29,779 bases of DNA from NCBI GenBank assembly GCA_023231475.1, contig JALJEE010000813.1, forward strand, positions 1 through 29,779. The letters run 5' to 3'. Of this stretch, positions 1-9,240 are shown piece by piece; the stretch's first letter is position 1, and every line of letters starts with the position of its first letter. A model generated the notes under the pieces. That model saw only the letters and a list, made by a program, of their open reading frames with translations, was not told where the DNA came from and searched no databases. A program made the position numbers and the translations under genes. This DNA comes from Seison nebaliae. Its lineage: Eukaryota > Rotifera > Pararotatoria > Seisonacea > Seisonidae.

Positions 1-267
1 ATTTATTTAGAAATTTTTCTCTACAAAAATATCTGGTATATGTCATTTATTTATAATCATTGGTTAGTTTTTTTTTTTATTACGACAAATCAATTTTTTT
101 TTGAAAAGAGCTAAAATATTACTTTTATGTACAATTTTGAATTGTAATTACGGTAACTTTCTTCAAAGTTAAACGTTGATGTTACTGCTGGCTTTTAAGT
201 AACTATAACGTTACAAACAAAAATTTTGTATGCTAGGGTAATAACTCTTCGAAAGAGTTATCATATT

Positions 268-308
268 TTCTATTTAATTTGCCCCGTGGGGATTTGTTAT
301 AATAAAAA
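268..308 (+). mobile_element. LINE 3' tail, solo copy
   Basis: The segment reads as TTTAATTTGCCCCGTGGGG followed by a T/A-rich end and an A-rich tract. It matches the segment at about 2941-2982, which directly follows recognisable LINE reverse-transcriptase sequence on the same strand. The CCCCGTGGGG hairpin followed by an A-rich tail is the kind of 3' end that LINE reverse transcriptase recognises. No LINE coding sequence is visible upstream here, so this is probably a severely 5'-truncated insertion. Confidence 0.5.
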
Positions 309-430
309 AAAATAAATTAAAAATAAAACATTTTATTCTTTTTTTATCAAATAAAAAACTAAAAATAATTATTATTTAATCACTTAACAACAACATTATT
401 CAGTGGTTTTCTTATGCGTGCCCACTCCTG

Positions 431-546
431 TTCTAGAGTCTAGAATCTAGACTCTAGAGTCGAATATAGTGACTAAAATTACTAAAACGAATATAGTGAC
501 TAAAAACTAGGTCTAGGCTATAGTGACTAGACTCTAGACTCTAGAT
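431..546. repeat. TCTAGAGTC / CGAATATAGTGACTAAAA short repeat cluster
   Basis: Overlapping direct and inverted copies of TCTAGA(G/C)TC occur at both ends (431-460 and 528-545). Between them CGAATATAGTGACTAAAA occurs at about 461-478 and 488-505, with a third partial copy, TATAGTGACTAG, near 520. The outer parts can pair with each other. No mobile-element family is recognised. Confidence 0.7.
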
Positions 547-563
547 ATAAATAATAATAATAA

Positions 564-3500
564 TTAAAGAACGAAATACTCAATTTGATTGGTTTTTAAG
601 AAAAGGAAATAAAGAAAAATAAATATTGTTTCAAATATTTCAACTACCGTTAATATCGATATGCCGTTTGTCATGCCTGTGATACCACCAAGATAAGATA
701 TAAATTTAGCCACGCTATCATTTTTTTCAAATTGTTTGAATTGTATTATATTGTCAAGATAAGTAATTGTTAGGTATGCAGTTTTCCTGTTTTCCACATG
801 TTCTAAAGTCCACATGTTCTATAAATGTCTAACTTCATATGTTCATAAGTCCCAAACGAGTATTCTAGAATATGCATAATTTGTTTATCATTTTTATAAG
901 AGCCATTACGAATTAATTCTTCCTATTAAAATTTTTAAGATATTATTTATGTAAGACGTTCGAAATAAATTGGAATGTTATCTTGAGAATTTATAATCAT
1001 GATTATAATAATAATAATAATATTTATCGTCCAAAATCGGAGAGTTTTACTTTTTTTTGAAAAATTCCCGATAACTATACTCCCTTTTTCTATAGTACTC
1101 TTACTTACAAGGGAATGGTACGCGTTCGCACCCGCCGTTTGACTCCAAAAAAATCATGGAGATAGGAAAAATAAAGTTAAAGAGATGTGTAAATTTTTTT
1201 ATCCCTAGTCGAAGTTTTACACCAGAATTTTGGCCTTTTTCTATTCCGTATGTAGATGTAGGTATGTATTTTATATATACAATTCTTTATAAAAAATTAT
1301 TAAATATTGTATATAAAAAATACATATCTACATCTACATACAAAATTTACACATCTCTTTACACATATCTTAACTTTATTTTTCCTATCTCCATGATTTT
1401 TTTGGAGTCAAACGGCGGATGCGAACGCATACCATTCCCTTGTTAGACGGATTTTCTATAAAGCTTAATATCATAGACAAAATTTCGTTCTTTAACAATG
1501 TATAGTCGTGACTAGTCAGATAGATCTATACGTTTTTCCTAACTACACGTATTTCCTGTTCGTTCACCCACTTCGATGTAAGAGTTTACCTAACAATTTC
1601 GTTTGGAGGAACATTGCGTTTCCCACAAAGCTTCCTTATAAGCACTGTCGATTTTGCTTTCAGACGTTGAATTGTATTCTTATCCAATGACCTTGTTGAA
1701 TGGTGGGCTTTAATGATATATTGTTTGTCTCTCCTTTTGTTGGACAAACATTGTTTTTTAAAGTTGTTCTTGATTTCATCTTCCAAAAACATAATTATTG
1801 GAAAAGAAAAATATCTGTAAATAAACTTGGAATGTTAATAAATTTTAGATATGATGATACACGGTCGAAAGCTGATTCTTCTTGTATGTTGCCTGACGTT
1901 TTGAAATAGGAAAAATTGTACTTATTTAAAAGATATTTGTTAAATTTATCATTAAAGCAATCACGTCCAGTTCTACTGTTAACAAATTTATAAATGTTGT
2001 TGACTATCTTTCTTGAATTTCTTTCGACCTATAAATTTGTAATATTAATTATAATTAATGGTGTTTGTCAAAAATGTAATTTGATAAATAATATTATGTA
2101 TTAACACAACTACTTACTGTTCAGAAACAGCAAGAGAGAAGAAATAAACCATAGACAGAAACGTGAAATTTTTGAGATGAAATCCTATGTTATGTTAATA
2201 ATCGTTATTCATTCAAAATCGACTCTCTAGTCTTTTTAGTCTTGTACTCTTATGCGGAGGATATGGTAAGCTGTTGTAACAGTGTAATAAAATGTCATAA
2301 TATCCCAAAAATTGTGAAGTCCAGTTTGCCTAATATTTGGATTGTAACCAACCAATCTAAACTATCCAATATTTCTAGTATCTCCTCTCACATTAACGTC
2401 ACAAACGAAATTGAGTTTTTGGGATGGGAGATTAATAACCGTAAGAAACCTTCCAAATTCACTGACTTAATTAAATGTAAATTTCTTCGATCTCTGTAAA
2501 TTCGTAACTTACTGTTGTGATTTCTCTGGTTTTGAGGGGTCATGATCTTCCATACGGAAATCAATACAGTGTCTCGATCGAACATATAATAGAACGCTAC
2601 GTATGTTGCTCGGATGTTGTAAACCTTTCAACACAGTATTTATGTTTCATATTTGTGAATTGAAGCCCTTACCACTTCTTGTTTCTATCAGATACTTAAG
2701 AGTTCTGGAATCCATTTCTTCTTCCGAGTTACCGTTTTCATCATTTAATCAACGTGCATTATTCTCCACCTCTGTCAAATTTTTCTGTATCTATTATTCG
2801 TTACCGATAGTTTCTTCTTTAGACACCGCCCGTTCTACCATCAATAATTTAAACGTTTCCTCACTCATTTCTATTTCTCTACGATCACGTGTAGATCAGC
2901 CTTTATATCTACTGATTCGTCAATCGAGTTATCCCGTTTGCCTTTTAATTTACCCCGTGGGGGTTTGTTGCATTAAAGTTTAAAAAGCATTTGAAGACAT
3001 TAAAAAACATAAATAATAATAATAATTGTTATATCTTGTTATACTAACTTCAGTTATTTGAATTTTAAGTATGTTTCTTACACCGGCAATAATATTAATG
3101 CCTGAATCAGGTAGTCCTTTCAAATTTGAAGATGCGTGAAAATAAACTTTAAAGAACTATAATGACGACCATATTAAAACGAAGTTAAATACTATATAAT
3201 AAATAATAACGAATATAAATAACTTTTCTCTGACTTAAGGCCAATAATAAATTAACCTCGTAATTGATACTGCTTTTTTCTTTGTGGTTGTAATAAATAT
3301 CTTCTGTATGTGTCAAGGTCGAGCAAAATGAATTGTCCATATAATGTCTATTGAAACCCTGCATGTAATAGGTTGAATAATAAAGTAATAGTTCTTCGAT
3401 AAAACTTTTCTATACGAAATCTCTTTTGGTTTCATCTTCACTCTCGTAACTACGAAACGGGTATATTTAAATTTCTCATGAGCTGTTCTCAATCAAATTA

Positions 3501-4790
3501 GAATTAAGTCACAATTGGTATGAGAAGAAGAAAACTGATATTGGCATAATTTGTAAGATTAAGGATATTCATGCTCATCTTGAATGAATAATAAAATTGT
3601 TTTGATTTAAAATCCGAATGATTCTTTCGAGAAAAGAATTTCTAAAATTAAATTGCTGACAAATGGTGAAAGAGAACTTTTATTGATTGATAAAATATTG
3701 ATTCGTGTTGTAAAATTTCGTTCTCAACATGCTCAATAATTTGTGGAGTAGAAATAACATTTGAAAAATTTGGAAGAAGATAAGTAAAATCATTGTCAAT
3801 TTTAAATTGTTTGGTTTGTAGAGCAATGAATACTTGTTGGTAAACAATGATAAAAATTGAAATAATATTAGATTGCATTAATCGACTAATGAGAAAACGG
3901 TGCTTGTTTAATATGCAAATACTAATGTTTTGATTTGAATAAGAAGAAATTTCTAATAGTAAATCATCAAAAGTTGAAGATGTTTGTGGCATGATTTTAA
4001 TCTTTCTTCTTAAAAGTCGAAATAAGTTTTGAGTGACAACGCTTTCGTGATTAATTATCATATCGCTTGCCATTTTAAAAGAGTTTTCGAACAATTCTCT
4101 TGAACAATTGTGAAAAAAATTGATGGAATTTTCATAGACGTTGGTTTGTAAAATTGAAGTGCATAATAACTTATGTTCTTCCATATTATACGTACATAAG
4201 TGTTCAAGTAAATCATAATAAATAATTCGCAGCTTATCAATTATTGGTAGAATTGAAGTTGTTAGATATAATCTTCGAAGATCGTTGAATAAGAATAGTT
4301 TCTCATGGAACTTATACCATTCGGATATTTGGGTTTTCACGCTATTCCAATACAGCAAATTCTCATCAGCATTTGTTTTTAAATATTTATTTGCGCACAT
4401 TGTTATTTTCGGAAAAGAAATCTTATCGAAGAATTTCTTTTTATAGGAAACTATTTCTTCATTTTTCCCAAAGTCTTTAGTCAACCTCACGGTTAGGAAA
4501 AAAGAGATAAGGAATGCTTAATCCAATAATTTTTATTTCAATAAAAAAAAGAAAGAACCGAAAACTATATTGAAGAACCATATACATTTAATTATTTTTG
4601 ACTTTGATACTTGCGTCTTCAAGATTGCAAATGAATGACAAGTTGAATTACTTAGATAATTCCTAATGATCTGTTTCATTAAATTTTCGTTTCTAACATA
4701 AGTAAGAAATTTCATAAATTTTGAAATAATACAATAAGAACAGTTGCAAGACTTTAAAATAATATTATTAAAGAAATGATCATGCTGCAA
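564..4790 (-). CDS. DEG/ENaC (amiloride-sensitive) sodium channel subunit, paralogue 1
   Basis: This is a trimeric cation channel subunit of the plasma membrane. Hand splicing gives ten exons: 4559-4790, 3678-4516, 3536-3641, 3406-3482, 3224-3358, 3049-3156, 1827-2028, 1595-1779, 834-922 and 564-786. Together they form an open frame of 731 codons. Family hallmarks are the N-terminal gating motif STCHSF (residues 49-54; usual form S/T-x-x-H-G), TM1 at about 66-86, the post-TM1 motif FPKITMC at 112-118, a long extracellular domain, and TM2 at about 691-722 with the selectivity-filter-type triplet GIS at 699-701 preceded by GG-x-TG. The start is the first Met of the exon-1 frame; the true start could lie elsewhere. 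Boundaries were fixed by alignment with the neighbouring paralogue at 5045-7641. Introns hold a MITE (1108-1442) and a LINE remnant (about 2200-2990). Ligand, ion preference and expression cannot be read from sequence. Confidence 0.85.
1108..1442. mobile_element. Inverted-repeat MITE in a channel-gene intron (PIF/Harbinger-like by TSD)
   Basis: The two ends are near-perfect long inverted repeats. The left starts CAAGGGAATGGTACGCGTTC; the right ends with the complement GAACGCATACCATTCCCTTG. Pairing extends more than 80 bp inward on each side, and further imperfect pairing involves the TACATCTACATAC stretches. The element is flanked on both sides by TTA (1105-1107 and 1443-1445), the 3-bp duplication typical of PIF/Harbinger transposons. 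No transposase is encoded; the 96-codon frame inside is a by-product of the palindrome. It sits in the intron 923-1594 of the channel gene. Confidence 0.8.
2200..2990 (+). mobile_element. Decayed LINE fragment: reverse-transcriptase C-terminal part and 3' end
   Basis: A plus-strand frame at 2242-2499 carries a YAED sequence resembling RT motif C (YADD), followed about 50 residues later by EFLGWEI, which resembles the conserved LG block downstream of it. In a second frame, starting just before 2603, the translation NRTLRMLLGCCKPFNTV followed by PLPLLVSIRYL resembles the post-RT block of CR1/RTE/Jockey-type LINEs (N-R-x-L-R-I-I-L-G-A). The frame changes between the two blocks, so the copy is not coding. 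It ends in a CCCCGTGGGGG hairpin tail at about 2941-2982. It lies antisense in intron 2029-3048 of the channel gene. The exact clade is not assigned. Confidence 0.6.
2941..2982 (+). mobile_element. LINE 3' tail attached to the RT fragment
   Basis: TTTTAATTTACCCCGTGGGG is followed by GTTTGTTGCATTAAAG. It is the same tail as at about 268-308 and terminates the RT-containing fragment on the same strand, which identifies the motif as a LINE 3' end. Confidence 0.55.
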
Positions 4791-5044
4791 GGAAATTAAT
4801 GTAATATGTTTTTATTTGTTCTATAAGAATAATCGTTAGAACTTATATCGTTTTTTGTTTTTTCTACATGAGGAATGAGAGATGTAGGAACTTTTGAATT
4901 TAGTTTCATTTGACATGTTTTGTGAAAGAGATTTTAAATTATCAGGACATTGTTCATTGTAATATGAATGCAATTTTTTGATGGCCCATTTTCGTCCAAG
5001 TATTATAGAGAGTGTCGGAAATTTAAAATCTGCCGTTTATTAAA

Positions 5045-7641
5045 TCAATTTATTAAAACATAAATCATAATTATTATAATCTCAATAAATTCCATTATTG
5101 TAATAACTGACATACCGTTAGTAAGACCAGTGACACCACCCCAATTGGAGATGAATTTCGGAATGTTATAAATTTTTTCAAATTCTTTAAACCGAACTTC
5201 TGACCCATCATAAGTAAGTTTAATGTAAGCCATATTCCTGTTGAATTAGAATTTCAATTAGAAATCAGAGAAACAAAGAATAAACTGTGCATTCTCATAT
5301 GTGCCTGAAGTTTTTCGCAGATATGTCATGATAGTATGGTTGTCTTTGTAAGATCCACTTGAAATAATGTCATTCTGAAAAAGTAAAAAGTATTAAAATA
5401 TTTTAAGAAACGTTCCGTTAAAATAACTATTTCATTAGCAGAATAATTTCTAAGATATTTCTTTAAATATAATCTTGTTGTAAATTTTCTATATTTTATT
5501 GTATCTCTATCGAATGAGGAAATACTCTTGTTGATTTTGAAGATATATTGATTACTTTTTTCTTTCTTTTGTTGTTCGCAATCTCTTTTGAACCAATTCG
5601 TGATGTTTTCTACTTATCATAAGAGGGAAAATAAATGTATTATACATGATGATTTAAATTATAATCTACTAATATACTTCAAGATGATAAATAATTAAAG
5701 ATATTTCTAATAAATAAAATAAAACGGAATAATGTTAGTCAACTTGACTTCACTTGAAAAGAATGAAAGGACATATAAATTCATTAGAAAACAACTTGGA
5801 ATGTTCATAAATGCGATATATGATGATGCACGATCGAACACTGCCTCTTCTGACTGAGTATTCTTGAAATATGATAAATTATAGTTTTGAATCAAATAGT
5901 CATTCAGTTTCTGTTTTAAGCAATCACGTTTAGCTTTTGTTTGGGAGAATTGGTATACATAGTGTCTTTCCTGATTATCAATTCTCTTTAACTTTTTATT
6001 CATCAAATAACACGTCATATGACTGATGGATACAAACTTCGGTTATTTGAATTTTGAGAGTTGTGAGAACACCTCCATTAATGTTGATTCCCACTTCTGG
6101 AATTCCGTACAATGATTCGGAAGTATGAAGATAAAGTTTGAAGAACTAGTTCCGAAAATTATTTTGAATTGTCAGCAGAAATGCACTTAACTTTTAGTTT
6201 TGTTCTGGGTCGGTTTAAATTGATCTCAAAATTTAATGTTGGTTTTTTCGATCCCAAATAATAGAATGGATGATCGGTAGTCCAAGGTAAAGTAGAACAA
6301 AAGCCTTCATCAAAATATTGGTCAACATAATTCTAAAAAACATTAACAGTAAAGGTTTTAGAAATACAATTCATTAACTGTTCCATAATATACGAGTTCT
6401 TTTGGAAGTATAATAATTTTTTCTATATTGAAATGATCATACTTAAATTTTAGATCATCTTTATCGAAATAGACTATCAAGAAGAATAAGATCAGAGAAC
6501 TTGTGGGGTCGATGTTGAAACTCTTTATAATATTCATAGTATATTTGAATGACAGTTTGAATTGGTTTAGATTCAATATTGGATTCATCTACATAAAAAC
6601 GAAATTTAAGAAATTTTTTGAAATTTTTCATTTAACTTTAACGTTATGCCAAAAAGCTTCTTTATGTCTCTTAATTTCGTGATTGACCCTTTCCATGATT
6701 TCTTCAGTAGATGAAACATTATTAAAATTTGGTTGGATATTGTGGAAATTTCTACAACAATTACTTTCCAATCTTCCATCATTTTGTAAGGCGATATATG
6801 CTTGTTGATAGATTAACATGATAACTGAGATAACGTTCGATCGAATCAATTGACTTATGAGAAAACGAGAAGTATTTGCCATACAAATAGTTTTTTTTGA
6901 ACTTTTGATTAAGAGTTCTTTTAACAATATGTCATCGAACTTCTCAGACGCATAAGTGATATTCATAGTCATTCGATGTAATAACCTAAATATACCCATG
7001 TTTTTATAACCAATTATCTGATATCTGCTATCCGACAGTAGTCGAGCTAATTTAAATGAACTATGAAATATTTCATTTGAACAATTGTGAAAGAACTGAA
7101 GTACATTCTCGTAATCAGAATTCGTGTTTAAGAAAGGTCGACATAACAGTCGATTTTTTGGTTCTTCATCTGCACAAACTTCTTCTAGTAAACTATGATA
7201 AAACTTCTCCATCTTAACAATAATAGGAGAAATTCCATTCGTTATAAACAAACTCTTCAAATCATTAAATCGGAATAATTTCTTATGAAACTTGTACCAT
7301 TTCGCCAGAGCAATTTTCAAAATTTGTTTTCCGTTTGATGGTTTGTTAGAACACAGTGTCACTCTGGGAAAAGCGATTTTCTTAAACATTTTTACCGTAT
7401 ATGAAACAACTTCTGCATTCTTCGCATAGTCAGAAGTTAATCGGGTGAGAAAAAAGAAAGATAATGCTAATACTAATGAATAGAAAGATTAAATAATTCG
7501 AAGGATTTAAATGTTTTAACCGAAGAGGATGAAGAACATCCAAATTATTCTTGGAAATTTCGGTTTTGAATCTTCATTTCCCAAAACTATAAACGAATGA
7601 CAAGTTGTCCGATAGAACAATTGAAAATAGTTTTTATTCAT
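5045..7641 (-). CDS. DEG/ENaC (amiloride-sensitive) sodium channel subunit, paralogue 2
   Basis: Tandem paralogue of the channel gene at 564-4790, with the same orientation and the same exon order. Hand splicing gives nine exons: 7521-7641, 6637-7466, 6379-6588, 6192-6332, 6038-6145, 5796-5985, 5428-5609, 5286-5374 and 5045-5237. The frame closes to 687 codons. Visible hallmarks: TTCHSF near the N-terminus (12-17), TM1 at about 31-48, FPRVTLC at 73-79, and TM2 at about 658-685 with the filter triplet GMS at 665-667 in the context GGVTGLTNGMS. Exons of 108 and 89 nt are identical in length in both genes. The cytosolic C-terminus is almost absent. The start is the first Met in the exon-1 frame, giving a short cytosolic N-terminus; an earlier exon is possible. 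No truncation is seen. Gating stimulus and partner subunits are unknown. Confidence 0.87.
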
Positions 7642-7854
7642 AAAATCGAAAAAATTTCCTAAAATGATAACTAATTCACTCGGGAGAAATTATGAAAATC
7701 TTGACTAAAAAATTGAAAAGATAAGTAGGTGGAGAGAAAGATGTCATCGATTTAAATTTCGAAGAAAAATGATCATGTTTATCGGAAATTAAAAATTGAT
7801 TTTCTGTTCAATAATTAGTTTTCTTATAAAATGAAGTGTTTTAATTCTTTCCCC

Positions 7855-9240
7855 TTAAATTTTCATTTTCATTACCAGATCAATGAATTTCAGATAATCA
7901 TCAAAACGGTTATAAATCGTTAAACTAAAACGATTATAAATCTTTCCTTCTATAGGTAGAGGACAACATTCGATTCCATGTTCCAGAGAAAAATTCTCAC
8001 GTAGTTTTTCTGTGCTTGCCATAGTAGGTTCATAATCTTTCAACGGAGGTAATTCTACAAGTAAAAATGTGAAAAGATGTTCGGTCGATTTATTGTTAAT
8101 AATTTTATTTTTCCAATTATCTGGAAACCATTTTTTCAACATATATGCCTGTAAGTTTCTTCGTAGTTTCTTCGAATGTTTCTTCCATTCCTCAATACCT
8201 TGCTCCTCCATTATTTGAATGGCTGTCCTCACTGCAATTAAATTCGCATACGATTTTGTTCCATCACAATACAAAAAATTCTTTTGCATCGCTTCACTCG
8301 CTATATTTTGTTTGTCTAACTCATTTTCATGTTCATTCCGATACATCATACCCCAACTTGGTGTTATTGGAATGATAAATTTATGATGACATTCTTTTAC
8401 CCATAAGAATGCTGAACCGAGTGGTGCACTTAACCACTTGAAAAGAGCTCCGGCACAAAAATCAATTTGACTGTGTTCTATTTGAGATAAATCAGCAAAC
8501 GGAACGGAATGGGCAGAATCAAGAAAAATATATTCTACTCCAAACTTCTTCTTCATCATATCTCCAATTTGCACGAAAGGAAATATTTGGGTAGTAAATA
8601 AATTGACATGATCAATAAGAAATAACTTTACTTTCTTACTCTTCGACAGAAAATTCTCAATATCTTCTAATATTCTTTTCGGATTGTTCGGTTCAAATTT
8701 TACTTCCATTTCTTTGTACTCCAATTCATGTTTCTTTGCGAAATTTTTTATACCCGAAATTATAGCAGGATAAGAATAATTAGTCCCCACAATTATATCT
8801 CCTTTTTGAAATTCTATTGAGTTGAGTACCGTATTAAATGCGGTCGTCGTGCTCAATGTTAGAACAAGATTCTCGTCCTTCACTTTCATATATTTTCCCA
8901 CCGCTCGTCGAGAATCATCAAGAAATTTTAAGTAATTTGTTCGATAATAAACATCAGGATTGGTTAAGCTGATTCTAAGATGATCCAAATGTTTATCGAT
9001 AACTTGTTTCGGTTGCATTCCGAACGAGCCATGGTTCAAATGATCCGAATCACTAGATAAATGTGGATAATATAATTGACGATACTGATTGGCAGTAGTA
9101 TTAATGCTAATGATTTCTTCATTGTTCTCCTTTGACATTTCTGAAAAAATAATTCTATATAAATTTCCTTCTGAAATAAAGATTGAAATTAATAAAAAAA
9201 ATCTTAAAAAACACTTAAACAAAAGAAAAATAAAAGACAA
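7855..9240 (-). CDS. PLP-dependent class V aminotransferase, isopenicillin-N-epimerase-like
   Basis: Fold-type I PLP enzyme of the class V aminotransferase / cysteine-desulfurase superfamily, closest in motif pattern to isopenicillin-N-epimerase-like proteins. Numbered from the first Met of the 461-codon frame: the substrate-side motif LNHGSFG at 68-74, the PLP-ring aspartate in FLDSAHSVP (D241, with H244), and the Schiff-base lysine K268 in GALFKWLSAPLGSAFLWV. The first 34 residues are hydrophobic and encoded by T-rich DNA that ends TTTTTTCAG just before AAATGTC. This looks like an intron 3' end, so translation probably starts at Met35 (position 9138), giving about 427 aa, the usual family size. 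The substrate is unknown; racemase, lyase and desulfurase activities all occur in the family. It lies upstream of and parallel to the second channel gene, about 210 bp away. Confidence 0.8.
   Translation of the reverse strand: MSFIFLLFKCFLRFFLLISIFISEGNLYRIIFSEMSKENNEEIISINTTANQYRQLYYPHLSSDSDHLNHGSFGMQPKQVIDKHLDHLRISLTNPDVYYRTNYLKFLDDSRRAVGKYMKVKDENLVLTLSTTTAFNTVLNSIEFQKGDIIVGTNYSYPAIISGIKNFAKKHELEYKEMEVKFEPNNPKRILEDIENFLSKSKKVKLFLIDHVNLFTTQIFPFVQIGDMMKKKFGVEYIFLDSAHSVPFADLSQIEHSQIDFCAGALFKWLSAPLGSAFLWVKECHHKFIIPITPSWGMMYRNEHENELDKQNIASEAMQKNFLYCDGTKSYANLIAVRTAIQIMEEQGIEEWKKHSKKLRRNLQAYMLKKWFPDNWKNKIINNKSTEHLFTFLLVELPPLKDYEPTMASTEKLRENFSLEHGIECCPLPIEGKIYNRFSLTIYNRFDDYLKFIDLVMKMKI

Larger units (their letters stand above)
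1..563. other. Repeat-rich flank downstream of the first channel gene
   Basis: No coding sequence is recognisable here. The stretch is AT-rich and holds a short hairpin (AATAACTC and its complement around 239-262), a LINE-type 3' tail at about 268-308 and a cluster of TCTAGAGTC-type repeats at 431-546, each listed separately. It lies 3' of the minus-strand channel gene that ends at 564, so part of it must be that gene's 3' untranslated region. Confidence 0.6.

Noticed and set aside
1156-1446. Plus-strand frame of 96 codons
   Set aside because: It lies almost entirely inside the MITE palindrome and reads across both arms, so it is not a gene.
3406-3641. First channel gene as a pseudogene because of in-frame stops here
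   Set aside because: Removing a typical 53-nt GT-AG segment (3483-3535) restores frame and alignment to the paralogue, and the rest of the gene closes without defects.
4058-4240. Second minus-strand frame within the large channel exon
   Set aside because: It is an out-of-phase overlap with the well-supported extracellular-domain exon 3678-4516.
9139-9240. N-terminal signal anchor on the aminotransferase
   Set aside because: The hydrophobic codons come from T-rich DNA ending TTTTTTCAG, which looks like an intron end; homologues of this family start near Met35.
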